DNA of 64,000 nt from positions 248,001 through 312,000 of the forward strand of contig NZ_CP094534.1 in assembly GCF_022811645.1 (NCBI RefSeq), written 5' to 3'. The stretch comes from Hymenobacter monticola. Lineage in GTDB: Bacteria; Bacteroidota; Bacteroidia; Cytophagales; Hymenobacteraceae. Positions 1 to 8,117 of this stretch are shown here, piece by piece. A model generated the notes under the pieces. It was given only the letters and a program-made list of their open reading frames with translations. It did no database searches and was not told the origin of the DNA. The number at the start of each line of letters is the position of its first letter. The first letter of the stretch is position 1. The translations under genes and the position numbers were made by a program.

Positions 1-148
1 CACGAGTAGCTTCTTTGCGAATCAATACTTCTAAAGCAGCTTGCCGAAGCGAAGAATTATTGGCTGTATAATTCACTTCCAGCTTCAGAGAGCATATTTC
101 TCCGTCGTTGAGCGCGTAACCAGCCAATAATTCTTCTACCGTTTTCAT
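1..148 (-). CDS. Unknown protein, N-terminal 49 residues only (runs off left edge)
   Basis: A reading frame starts with ATG at 148 (reverse strand) and is open to the window edge, giving a protein that begins MKTVEELLAGYALNDG. The ATG lies 8 bases after the stop of the purC-purE gene, so it is probably the next gene of the same transcript. The first 49 residues mix acidic and hydrophobic positions and show no signal peptide or membrane segment. I do not recognise the family, and the visible part is too short to assign one. Confidence 0.55.
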   Translation of the reverse strand, partial: MKTVEELLAGYALNDGEICSLKLEVNYTANNSSLRQAALEVLIRKEATR

Positions 149-156
149 TCAGCAGT

Positions 157-1560
157 TTACAGTAACCGCAACTCCTCGTCGGCGGCGCGCAGCTTGGCTT
201 TGGTGGCGAGAATGTCCTTGCTCAGGCGTTCGCGCAGCCGGGGCAGATTCAGGGCGCGCAGAGCGGCTTGGGCGGCGTTTTCGGGGCGCACTGCCAGGCT
301 GGGCGTGCCGCCGGGCATGATGACCGACGCGTTCAGGTTCAGAGCCAGTTCGGCATAGTCCTGATAGGGCGGACATGAAATCACGGGCACGTTCACGTTG
401 GCAGCCAGCGCGCCGCCGTTGCTTGTCACAGCAACGATGACGCCGGGCTCGATGCTGTTGTTCCAAGCCTCAACCATGCCGGCGATGGCTTCATCGTATT
501 GGTAGGCTGAAGTCACGCGCAGTTGAGTGAACACGTCGTAGCCCTCCAACTGCTGGCGGATTTTCTCGCCGTGTTCCTTATAGTCCGGCGAGTCCAACAC
601 GATGCTCACCCAGGCGTCCTTAATCAGGCCGGCGGCCACGAGGTTGGCCTGCATGCGGGCGCGGGCGTCCTGGCGGCCGGTGTGGGGCGCGTCAGCGGCG
701 CCGGTTTCGGCCGTGGGCAGGGGCTCGCCCACGATGCGCTCGTAGATGTCGAGGTAGCGGCGGCTGGCTTCCTGGGTTACTTCCGGGGTGAGGGCGCGAG
801 GGTACTGGCCGTCTTTCTTGTTGGCAATGAGCCACTGGCGCACATACTCCTTATCCATCTGCTCGGCCGTTTCGGGGTTCCGGGCGTAGTCCTCCGTGCT
901 CCAGAACCGAGAAGAGTCCGGCGTGTGCATCTCGTCGATGAGAATAAGCTGGCCGTTCAGCAAGCCGAATTCATACTTGGTATCCACCAGAATGATGCCT
1001 TTTTCAGCCAGCAGGCGCGAGCCCACGGCAAACAGCATCTGGGCCTTCACGGCCATCTGGTCGTACAGCTCCTTAGTCACCCAACCTTCGCTCACCAAGC
1101 TTTCGGGTGTGATTTCGCGGTCCGATTCCTCCTTGGTGGTCGGCGTCACGATGGCCTGCGGGAAGGCTTGATTCTTCGTCAGTCCATCTGGCACCGTCAC
1201 GCCCGAGAACGTGCGCTGGCCGGCCTGGTAGCCGCGCCACATCGAGCCCGTCAGGTACTGGCGCACCACCATTTCCACCTTGATGGGCTGGGCCTCCTTC
1301 ACCAGCATGGCGTTGGCATCAACGAGCTTGATGACGTGGTTGGGGATGATGTGCGACGTCTTTTCAAACCAGAAGTTTGCCAAACCGTTCAGCACTGCGC
1401 CCTTGTGCGGAATGGCCGTTTCCAGCACCGAATCGAAGGCCGAGAGGCGGTCCGTCACGATGATGAGGCGGTCGCCGCTGGGCGCGCGGAGGCTGTCGCG
1501 CACTTTGCCGCGGTGCAGCAGCGGGAGTTGGGGAGAAGCGAAGTGGGTGAGGGTGTTCAT
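157..1560 (-). CDS. purC: PurC-PurE fusion: SAICAR synthase with C-terminal AIR-carboxylase-like domain
   Basis: The 467-residue protein has two parts. Residues 1-280 are a complete SAICAR synthase (PurC), which joins CAIR and aspartate; recognisable motifs include HRGKVRDS near the start, the VVRQYLTGSMW block around 98-108 and LVDTKYEFG around 191-199. After a linker, residues 317-467 resemble the PurE half of animal PAICS (class II AIR carboxylase), with LRVTSA, VPVISCPP and a MPGGTPS segment. The residue normally His in SAH(R/K) is Tyr353 (SAYQ), so the PurE half may not carboxylate AIR. The gene follows purQ by 19 bases in a pur operon. The PurC function is secure; activity of the second domain is doubtful. 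Confidence 0.9.
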   Translation of the reverse strand: MNTLTHFASPQLPLLHRGKVRDSLRAPSGDRLIIVTDRLSAFDSVLETAIPHKGAVLNGLANFWFEKTSHIIPNHVIKLVDANAMLVKEAQPIKVEMVVRQYLTGSMWRGYQAGQRTFSGVTVPDGLTKNQAFPQAIVTPTTKEESDREITPESLVSEGWVTKELYDQMAVKAQMLFAVGSRLLAEKGIILVDTKYEFGLLNGQLILIDEMHTPDSSRFWSTEDYARNPETAEQMDKEYVRQWLIANKKDGQYPRALTPEVTQEASRRYLDIYERIVGEPLPTAETGAADAPHTGRQDARARMQANLVAAGLIKDAWVSIVLDSPDYKEHGEKIRQQLEGYDVFTQLRVTSAYQYDEAIAGMVEAWNNSIEPGVIVAVTSNGGALAANVNVPVISCPPYQDYAELALNLNASVIMPGGTPSLAVRPENAAQAALRALNLPRLRERLSKDILATKAKLRAADEELRLL

Positions 1561-1579
1561 TAACTACGTTTCTGGGAGG

Positions 1580-2536
1580 CTAGTTTTGGGTGGCGAGTTG
1601 CACGGTGGGTGCCGCAGCAGCGTGTTTTTCGGCGATGTGCGCCACGATATTCTTGAAAATCTGCAGCCCCTCCCCTTCCTCGCTCGCGTCTGGATTTTGG
1701 CGGCGGCGGCGGGCCCAGTCGGGGTGGTTGTAGGCGGCCAGGAAGGCCTCGGGGTGCGGCATGAGGCCGAACACCTGCCCGGTGGGGTCGGTGAGGCCGG
1801 CGCAGTTCAGGTCGGCGCCGTTGGGGTTGAGGGGGTATTCGCTGGTGCCGTCGCCGTTGGCGTCGATGTAGCTCAGGCAGTTCAGCCCAGCAGCTTCGAT
1901 GGCGGCGCGGGTGGCAGCATCGGGCACCACGAGGCGGCCTTCGCCGTGGCGCACGGGCACCTCCAGCTTGTCGATGCCTTTGAGGAAGGGGGTGCGGGCG
2001 GCGGGGTTCACGCGGAGCGTCACCCAACGGTCTTCGTAGCGGCCGCTGGCGTTGTGGGTCAGGGTCACTTCGGGGGTCACATCGCCGCCCAGGTTGGGTA
2101 GCAGGCCCAGCTTCACCAGCACCTGGAAGCCGTTGCAGATGCCCAGCACAAACTTGCCGTCGGCAATGAACTGCTTGATGTCGTCGAGTAGCGTGCGGCC
2201 GTCGGCGCTGGTCTGGCGGTAGCGCAGCTTGTTGGCCAACACCACGCCCGAGCCCAAATCATCACCGAAGGAGAAGCCGCCGGGGAAGTTCAGCACGTCG
2301 AAATCGTGGATGCTCACCTGGCCATGTAGCACTTGGTTGAAGTGCACGATGGCGGCTTCGGCGCCAGCCAAGCGGTAGGCAGCCGCAAATTCTTCTTCGC
2401 AGTTAATACCGAAGCCGGTCAGCACAAGCGCCCGCACTGTGCCAGCTGCATTGCCCGCATCAGTTTGTGCCTCCGATTGAACTTTATGTGCTCGTTGAGC
2501 CGAGTCTTGTGCCATTTCAAAAGTCTTTTGGGCCAA
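1580..2536 (-). CDS. purQ: Phosphoribosylformylglycinamidine synthase, glutaminase subunit PurQ
   Basis: This class I glutamine amidotransferase supplies ammonia to PurL for the fourth step of purine synthesis. The nucleophile is Cys134 in LGICNGFQ, and the His-Glu pair is H261/E263 in MPHPEAF. The GGFSFGDDLG segment near 86-95 is typical of PurQ. At 318 residues it is longer than small PurQ (about 225). The first 33 residues are low-complexity and precede the conserved start of the fold (VRALVLTGFGINCEEE), so a later start is possible, but no better ATG is evident. It lies 20 bases downstream of purL and 19 bases upstream of the purC-purE fusion, so the three are almost certainly co-transcribed. 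Confidence 0.93.
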   Translation of the reverse strand: MAQKTFEMAQDSAQRAHKVQSEAQTDAGNAAGTVRALVLTGFGINCEEEFAAAYRLAGAEAAIVHFNQVLHGQVSIHDFDVLNFPGGFSFGDDLGSGVVLANKLRYRQTSADGRTLLDDIKQFIADGKFVLGICNGFQVLVKLGLLPNLGGDVTPEVTLTHNASGRYEDRWVTLRVNPAARTPFLKGIDKLEVPVRHGEGRLVVPDAATRAAIEAAGLNCLSYIDANGDGTSEYPLNPNGADLNCAGLTDPTGQVFGLMPHPEAFLAAYNHPDWARRRRQNPDASEEGEGLQIFKNIVAHIAEKHAAAAPTVQLATQN

Positions 2537-2556
2537 TGGAAAAGGGTCTTGTGCTT

Positions 2557-5500
2557 TTAGAGCGAATTGGAATGGCTGAGGTTGTCGTTTGAAACTACAC
2601 CAAGTAAATGGTTTACAGGTCCGTTGGTCCAGGCGGCGCGCAGGGCAGCGGTATTGGCCGAAATAACCGTCTTACCGGCGTGGCGCACGGTCAGCTCGCC
2701 ATCTGATGTCACGATGCCGAGGCGTGAGGCACGCTCGCCGAGCAGTTGCTCGAACGCCACCACGTCTTCCGGCGCCACCGTGGCCAGGAAACGCGAGTGC
2801 GACTCCGAGAACAGTTGCGTGGCCAGCGGCAGGCCCGTTTCGGGCAGCTCCACCACCGCCCCGTAGCCGTAGCCGAACGTGGTTTCGGCCAGCGCCACGG
2901 CGAGGCCGCCGTCGCTCAGGTCGTGGCAGGACTGGATGAGGCTTTGGTCGTTGGCCTGGCCCACCAAGGTATAGAGCGCCTTGGCTTTTTCGAAATCCAC
3001 CTTCGGTACATTGGCGCCCAGCTGGCCGTGCAGGGCGTAGAATTCGGAGCCGCCCAGCTCGTCGTGAGTCTCGCCGAGCAGGTACACCACGTCGTCGGCC
3101 TGTTTGAAATCGGAGGTGATGGCGCGGCGAACGTCTTCCATCTTGGCCGTCATCGAGTAGAGCACGGTGGGGGGCACCGAAATCTTCACGCCGTCGGCCT
3201 TGAAGTCGTTTTTCATCGAGTCCTTGCCGCTGGTAAGCGGGATGCAGTAGGCCGCCGTGGCATCGCGCAGGGCTTCGCACATGCGCACCAGCTTGGCCAG
3301 CTTCTGCTTGCCGTCGGGGTTGCCGGCGGGGTCGTACACCGAATCGGGCACGCAGAAGTTGTCGTTCACCGACCAGAAAATGCCGTCGCCGGGAGTCAGG
3401 TTCGGGAGCTTCCCTCCCACCGCAATAATCTGGCGCACCGCCTCGTCAAACGAGCCAGCCGACATGTCATAAGCGTCCAAATCGCCGTAGCGCGGCAGAA
3501 TGCCGTTGCTTACCGCCACGCCTTCCCAGCTCTCGAAATTGAAGCGCACCACGGCCGCATCCTGCGGAGCCTGGCCGGTCGCGCCCATCAAGGGCTTCAC
3601 AATCGTGCGCCCCTTCACCTCGTGGTCGTACTGGCGAATGACGGACTCGCGCGAGCAGATGTTGAGCGAGCCCAGCAGTTGGGTCAGCGTTTCCGTGTAA
3701 TCAAGAGAGGAAGGGATTTGGGGTTCGAATCCTTCTGGTTTGGTCCACTCTGCTTCCAGCACCTTGCGGGGCACGCCCTCGTGCAGGAATTCCATATTGA
3801 GCCGCGCCACCGGCGCGCCGTCGAAGCGCACGTCTAGGAAACCATCGGCAGTAAAGTAGCCGATATCGGTCAGCTCCACTTCCATTTCCTGGCCCAGCGC
3901 CGTGATTTCGGCCATTTTGCCGGGTTCCACCACCAGCGTAAACCGCTCCTGGGACTCGCTCACGAAAATCTCCCAGGGGCGCAGGCCAGGGTACTTCAGC
4001 GGCACGCGCTCCAGCTCCACCACCGCGCCGCCGGAGATGCCGGCCAGCTCGCCCACGGACGACGACAGGCCGCCCGCGCCGTTGTCGGTGCTGCACTTCA
4101 GCAGGCCGCCGCGGGCCGCCAGCAGCAGGAAATCCATGGCCAGCTTCTGGGTGATGGGCGAGCCGATTTGCACGGCCGTGGCCGGTGCGGTTTCGTCCAG
4201 TTCGATGCTCGAAAACGTCGCGCCGTGGATGCCGTCCTTGCCCACCCGGCCGCCGGCCATGATGATGCGGTCGCCGGCGTCAATCTTCTTCTCCCACGAG
4301 TCCAACCCGGCAAACTGCATGGGCATCACCGCGCCGGTGCCGCAGTACACCAGCGGCTTGCCGGCGTAGCGGTCATCAAAAACAATCGCGCCGTTCACCG
4401 TGGGCACGCCCGATTTGTTGCCGCCGTCCTCAATGCCCTTGCGCACGCCTTCCAGAATGCGGCGCGGGTGCAGCTGCCCGGTCAGCAATTGTCCGTCAAA
4501 TTCCGGGTTGCCAAAGCACAGCACGTTGGTATTGAACAGCAGCCGCGCACCCCCGATACCGGTGGCCAAGGGGTCACGGTTGTTGCCCAGAATGCCCGTG
4601 ATGGCCCCGCCGTAGGGGTCGATGGCCGAGGGCGAGTTGTGCGTCTCTACCTTCCACACGAACAGCGAATCGGGGTTGATGCGCACCGCGCCAGCGTTGT
4701 CCGAAAACACTTTAATCAGCCAGTCGTTGCCGTTGGCGCGCAGCTGCCGGTCTACTTCCGAAGTGGCGTTTTTAATGTATGTTTTGAAGAGCGAATCAAT
4801 CTGCTTTTCCTCGCCCGTCTCGGTGTCTTTGTAGTTGATAACGGCCGCAAATTCCTTGTGCTTGCAGTGCTCCGACCAGGTTTGGGCAATGATTTCCAAC
4901 TCGCAGTCCGTAGGGTCGGCGGGCAGGCCGGCGGCCTGCCGCTCCGCCTGCGTCTCAACGGCGGCGAAGTAGTCGCGCACGGCCCGCATTTCCTCCAGGT
5001 TCAGCGCGTAGATGTTGTCTTTCGACAATTGTACGAGCTCCGCGTCGCTCAACCCAGTCAGTGAAACAACCTCCGTAATGGCCTCCGCGCCGCCGCCGGG
5101 GCGCGGCGTATAGTCGCGGATGCCATCGGCCACGCGGCCCACTTCCAGCCAGTTGATGAGCTTGTTGCCGAGCAGCTCCTCGGCGAGGCGGCGCAGTTCC
5201 GTTTCGGGCAGGTCGTTTTCGAGCAGGTAAAGCTTCTTGCTGAAAATGTGCTGGGTGTGCACGTCCAGCGGCTCGTTTAGGATATCGGCCAAGGCGTTTT
5301 GGGCCGAGGTTCCCTCATCGTCGGTCACACCAGGGCGGCGAGCCACCAGGATGTATGTGGCGAAGCCTTCGGCGCCGCTCAGCTCGTTCAGGCGCACGTC
5401 GTGCAGCACCGGGTCGGCGAGGCAGCGGGTGGCGAAGTCGCGCAGCTGGGTTTCGCTCAGCGGGTAGCGCACGGTGTAGAGGGCGGCGCTGCGCACGCGG

Positions 5501-5607
5501 CCGGTGCGGAGGCCGAGGTGGCGGGCGGCGGCTTCGGCCACGCGCTGGCCGTCGCCGTCGTGCTGGCCGGGTTTCAGCGTGAGCTGGATGGTGTGGGTAT
5601 CGGTCAT
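2557..5607 (-). CDS. purL: Phosphoribosylformylglycinamidine synthase PurL with fused PurS-like N-terminus
   Basis: This 1016-residue ATP-dependent FGAM synthase works with the separate PurQ downstream. The first 80 or so residues have PurS-like alternation (TIQLTLKPGQ, LYTVRYPLS), followed by the PurL core with TWSEHCKHKEF, WKVETHNSPSA, GNKSGVPTVNG and, near the C-terminus, DLSDGGLAVALAE. No glutaminase domain follows, so this is the PurS-PurL fusion plus separate PurQ arrangement. The chosen start is the ATG at 5607 (MTDTHT). The open frame continues upstream to 5694, but those 29 codons translate an intergenic palindromic repeat and have no family resemblance. Confidence 0.94.
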   Translation of the reverse strand: MTDTHTIQLTLKPGQHDGDGQRVAEAAARHLGLRTGRVRSAALYTVRYPLSETQLRDFATRCLADPVLHDVRLNELSGAEGFATYILVARRPGVTDDEGTSAQNALADILNEPLDVHTQHIFSKKLYLLENDLPETELRRLAEELLGNKLINWLEVGRVADGIRDYTPRPGGGAEAITEVVSLTGLSDAELVQLSKDNIYALNLEEMRAVRDYFAAVETQAERQAAGLPADPTDCELEIIAQTWSEHCKHKEFAAVINYKDTETGEEKQIDSLFKTYIKNATSEVDRQLRANGNDWLIKVFSDNAGAVRINPDSLFVWKVETHNSPSAIDPYGGAITGILGNNRDPLATGIGGARLLFNTNVLCFGNPEFDGQLLTGQLHPRRILEGVRKGIEDGGNKSGVPTVNGAIVFDDRYAGKPLVYCGTGAVMPMQFAGLDSWEKKIDAGDRIIMAGGRVGKDGIHGATFSSIELDETAPATAVQIGSPITQKLAMDFLLLAARGGLLKCSTDNGAGGLSSSVGELAGISGGAVVELERVPLKYPGLRPWEIFVSESQERFTLVVEPGKMAEITALGQEMEVELTDIGYFTADGFLDVRFDGAPVARLNMEFLHEGVPRKVLEAEWTKPEGFEPQIPSSLDYTETLTQLLGSLNICSRESVIRQYDHEVKGRTIVKPLMGATGQAPQDAAVVRFNFESWEGVAVSNGILPRYGDLDAYDMSAGSFDEAVRQIIAVGGKLPNLTPGDGIFWSVNDNFCVPDSVYDPAGNPDGKQKLAKLVRMCEALRDATAAYCIPLTSGKDSMKNDFKADGVKISVPPTVLYSMTAKMEDVRRAITSDFKQADDVVYLLGETHDELGGSEFYALHGQLGANVPKVDFEKAKALYTLVGQANDQSLIQSCHDLSDGGLAVALAETTFGYGYGAVVELPETGLPLATQLFSESHSRFLATVAPEDVVAFEQLLGERASRLGIVTSDGELTVRHAGKTVISANTAALRAAWTNGPVNHLLGVVSNDNLSHSNSL

Positions 5608-5615
5608 TTTGGAAT

Positions 5616-5705
5616 GTAGGGGCGGGGCTTGTCCCCGCCCGAATCGTTGCACGATTGCCATCGAACGACTCCGTTCAACGGCGGGCGGGGGCAAGCCCCG
5701 CCCCT
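5616..5705. repeat. Inverted repeat with G/C-rich 25-base arms between pyrE and purL
   Basis: The arms at about 5617-5641 and 5681-5705 are reverse complements except for about one mismatch; they carry the core GGGGCGGGGCTTG. About 40 bases separate them. Palindromes of this look are dispersed in many bacterial genomes as REP-like elements. It fills nearly all of the pyrE-purL gap and would form a strong hairpin in the pyr-pur transcript. Confidence 0.75.
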
Positions 5706-5711
5706 ACTTAG

Positions 5712-6338
5712 TTAGAACGCTTTCTCCGGCCGGCTGCCGGGCTTCACCACCGGCAGGCCAGCGGCGCACAAAGGGCAGCTCTCCGGCGCATATGTCGCGG
5801 CCTGGACCTGTAGCAGCGCAAAATGGGGGAAATCCAGCCCGCCTTTTCCGCCGGTGCGGTCGATGAGCGAGGCTACGGCCAGCACTTCGGCGCCCAGGGC
5901 GCGCAGCACCTTGGCTACTTCCTGGGTGCTTTTGCCGGTCGTCACCACATCTTCGGCAATGACCACCCGCTCGCCGGGCTCCAGGGTGAAGCCGCGGCGC
6001 AGGGTCATCTGCCCGTCGGCGTCGCGCTCGGTGAAGATGCCGGGCACGCCCAACTGCCGGGCCAGCTCGTAGCCAATCACCACACCGCCCATGGCGGGGC
6101 CCACCACCACATCAGGCTGCAAGCCGGCGGCCTGAATCTGGCCGGCCAGCGCGGCGGCAGCCGGCGCGGCCAAATCGGGCCGGCGCAGGAAGCGGGCGCA
6201 CTGCACATAGGCATCGGAGTGCAGGCCCGACGACAGCCGGAAGTGCCCGCGTAGCAGGGCGTCTTCCTGCCGCAGCTGCTGCTCCAGCAGCTCGGCGTCG
6301 AGGGCGATGGGCGAATGGGTGTTGGTGGTCTCAGTCAT
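5712..6338 (-). CDS. pyrE: Orotate phosphoribosyltransferase
   Basis: PyrE converts orotate and PRPP to orotidine monophosphate. The PRPP-binding signature is in RVVIAEDVVTTGKST, preceded by the conserved GPAMGGVVIGYELAR loop and FTERDADG, where the flexible catalytic loop lies. The C-terminal CPLCAAGLPVVKPGSRP tail with a CxxC pair occurs in many bacterial PyrE proteins. I chose the ATG at 6338 (MTETTNT), giving 208 residues; an in-frame ATG at 6359 would add seven hydrophobic residues and abut a terminator-like hairpin. The gene lies just after pyrF and before purL on the same strand. Confidence 0.92.
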   Translation of the reverse strand: MTETTNTHSPIALDAELLEQQLRQEDALLRGHFRLSSGLHSDAYVQCARFLRRPDLAAPAAAALAGQIQAAGLQPDVVVGPAMGGVVIGYELARQLGVPGIFTERDADGQMTLRRGFTLEPGERVVIAEDVVTTGKSTQEVAKVLRALGAEVLAVASLIDRTGGKGGLDFPHFALLQVQAATYAPESCPLCAAGLPVVKPGSRPEKAF

Positions 6339-6361
6339 CTGTTTTAGAAAAACTAACATGC

Positions 6362-6387
6362 AAAAAGCCGCAGTGAAGCGGCTTTTT
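6362..6387 (-). terminator. Perfect 10-bp hairpin with T-tract between pyrF and pyrE
   Basis: Arms 6362-6371 and 6378-6387 are exact reverse complements (AAAAAGCCGC and its complement) around a 6-base loop, so on either strand a G/C stem is followed by five U residues. It sits 3 bases after the pyrF stop and only 23 bases before the chosen pyrE start, which leaves no space for a separate pyrE promoter after it. It could act as a partial terminator or attenuator. Confidence 0.7.
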
Positions 6388-6390
6388 GGT

Positions 6391-7170
6391 TCAGGCGTGG
6401 GTTGGGCTCGTCACGGCCCGAAATTCGTTGATTTGCGCTTGCAATTCGCGCGCCGCAGCACCTGCGTCTTTCGCCTGCCAGATGCCGCGCGAGGAGTTTA
6501 TGAGCAGGCCGCTGCCATCGGCGCGGAGGCCGGCGCGGAGCGTGGCGGCCAGGTCGCCGCCCTGCGCGCCGATGCCCGGCACCAGAAACCACTGCGCGGG
6601 GCAAGCGGCGCGCACCTTGGCCACGGCGGCCGGCTCGGTGGCGCCCACCACCAGTCCGATGGTCGATTCGGTCAGCTCCTCGTCCATGAGGCGGGCCAAG
6701 CGGGCGGCCCAGTCGCTGATGGAGCCGCCGCGCGTCATGGCGGCGTCCTGCAGGCCGTGCAGGGGCTTGTTGGAAGTTTTAGCGAGCGAGAACACCATCT
6801 TGCCGGGCCGTGCAAAGGGCCGAATGGTGTCGTCGCCCATGTAGGGGTTCACCGTCACGGCGTCGGCCCCCACGATGTCGTAGGCGAAGCGGGCGTACTG
6901 CTCGGCGGTATTGGCAATGTCGCCGAATTTACCGTCCAGAATCACCGGAATGTCCTGCGGGATGCTGCGCACGGTGTCGCGGAGCATGGCCACGCCGTTT
7001 TCACGGCTCAGGAAAAAGGCGAGGTTGGGCTTGAAAGCGGCCGCGTAGGGCGCGGTTTCGGCAATGACTTCGCGCAGCCGCTGGGTGGCTTGGGCGTCAT
7101 CGCCCGTGGGGTCGAGGCCCACGCACAGCAGGGAGTTAACGGTTTCGACGCGGGTGAGGAGCTTTTGCAT
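6391..7170 (-). CDS. pyrF: Orotidine 5'-phosphate decarboxylase (type 2 family)
   Basis: PyrF decarboxylates OMP to UMP, the last step of pyrimidine synthesis. The 259-residue protein has the N-terminal LCVGLDP strand, the catalytic D-x-K-x-x-D motif in ILDGKFGDIANTA, a substrate segment VNPYMGDD and the phosphate-binding end VPGIGAQGGD. Length and motifs fit the type 2 subfamily rather than the short E. coli type. It lies between pyrD (107 bases upstream) and pyrE (hairpin plus short leader downstream). Confidence 0.93.
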   Translation of the reverse strand: MQKLLTRVETVNSLLCVGLDPTGDDAQATQRLREVIAETAPYAAAFKPNLAFFLSRENGVAMLRDTVRSIPQDIPVILDGKFGDIANTAEQYARFAYDIVGADAVTVNPYMGDDTIRPFARPGKMVFSLAKTSNKPLHGLQDAAMTRGGSISDWAARLARLMDEELTESTIGLVVGATEPAAVAKVRAACPAQWFLVPGIGAQGGDLAATLRAGLRADGSGLLINSSRGIWQAKDAGAAARELQAQINEFRAVTSPTHA

Positions 7171-7235
7171 AGCGGGGTGCGAAGCGGAGAGTTTGGGTGG
7201 GATTTGGAGGAGGAAAGTAGGAGGAGTCTATTCAA

Positions 7236-7269
7236 AACGTCATGTCTCGGCTGCGCTCGACATGACGTT
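7236..7269 (-). repeat. 11-bp perfect palindrome downstream of pyrD
   Basis: Arms 7236-7246 and 7259-7269 (AACGTCATGTC and complement) flank a 12-base loop containing GGCTGCGCTC. The same CATGACGTTC/GCTGCGCTC core recurs near 28079-28277 and at 34950-34970, so it belongs to a dispersed repeat family. Here it follows the pyrD stop and is trailed on the minus strand by a short T-rich stretch, so it may also end some pyrD transcripts. Confidence 0.6.
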
Positions 7270-7277
7270 CTTATTCA

Positions 7278-8117
7278 TCATTTCGCGTTCTGCATCACCT
7301 CAGAGGCCAGCCGCGCTGCGAGGCCCGGCGACAGCCATTCGCCGCTGGCCACTTGCACGGCCTGGGCGCCCACGCGCAGGTAGTCCTGCACGTCGCGGAG
7401 GGTGAAAATGCCGCCCGTGCCAAAGATGGGCAGCGTCAGTTTCTCGTCATTGGCCAGTTCCCACACGCAGCGCAGCGACAAGGGCCGCAGCGCCTCGCCC
7501 GAGAGGCCACCCACCAGCGGCGAGGCGGCAGGGTCGGCGGGCAGGTGCAGCACCTTCAGGGTATTGGTGGCGGCCAGGGCCGTAGCGCCGCCTTCCTGCG
7601 CGCCCAGGGCCAGGCCCCGGATGTGCTCGGGCCACGGCGGCAGCTTCACCACCACGGCCGCGTCGGCGCGCAGTTCGTTGCGCACGGCCTCGGTGGCTTC
7701 GCGCACGAAGCGGGCCGTCACATCGGCCCCGGAGGCACCGGGCGGCGTGGTGATGTACACTTCGAGGCCCGCGATTTGGTTGCCGGCCTCGCGCTGCAGG
7801 TAGCGCGCAATCTTGCGGAAGCCGGGCACGCCCGGCGCTGTGATGCTCACAAACACCGGCACGCCGAAGCGGCGCAGGCGCGGCAGGTGCTCCTGCACCA
7901 GCAGTTCGGCGCCTTCGATGCGCAGGTCGGTGCGGTTGAGCAGGGTTTGGTCGGCCACTTGCAGGATGCCTTCGTCGCCGGGCAGGCCGGCGCGGGGCTC
8001 CATGGTCACGGTTTTAGTAAAAATCGCGCCCAACTGCTCGTAGCCGGCGCCGTCGAGCTCCCAAGGCGCGGCCGCCAGGCACACCGCATTCTGTAAGGTA
8101 ATAGCGCCGAGTTTCAT
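7278..8117 (-). CDS. pyrD: Dihydroorotate dehydrogenase-like flavoprotein with unusual active-site motif
   Basis: The protein has 279 residues if it starts at the ATG at 8117 (MKLGAITLQN); the frame is open further upstream, but that part translates terminator hairpins. The TIM-barrel FMN-binding pattern of class 1 PyrD is present: APWELDG near the start, VVVKLPPWPE with Lys158, an ATNT segment and a C-terminal GTGGIFTLRDVQDYLRVGA phosphate site. The segment aligning with the catalytic ELN(I/V)S(C)PN motif reads EVYITTPP (119-126), so the usual Cys or Ser base is Thr and the substrate-binding Asn is Tyr. Its position at the head of pyrF and pyrE supports a pyrimidine role, but the chemistry is uncertain. 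Confidence 0.8.
   Translation of the reverse strand: MKLGAITLQNAVCLAAAPWELDGAGYEQLGAIFTKTVTMEPRAGLPGDEGILQVADQTLLNRTDLRIEGAELLVQEHLPRLRRFGVPVFVSITAPGVPGFRKIARYLQREAGNQIAGLEVYITTPPGASGADVTARFVREATEAVRNELRADAAVVVKLPPWPEHIRGLALGAQEGGATALAATNTLKVLHLPADPAASPLVGGLSGEALRPLSLRCVWELANDEKLTLPIFGTGGIFTLRDVQDYLRVGAQAVQVASGEWLSPGLAARLASEVMQNAK

Noticed and set aside
5608..5694. N-terminal extension of PurL starting MPPPAVERSRS
   Set aside because: These codons are the reverse-strand reading of the palindromic repeat; the PurL family similarity begins at MTDTHTIQL.
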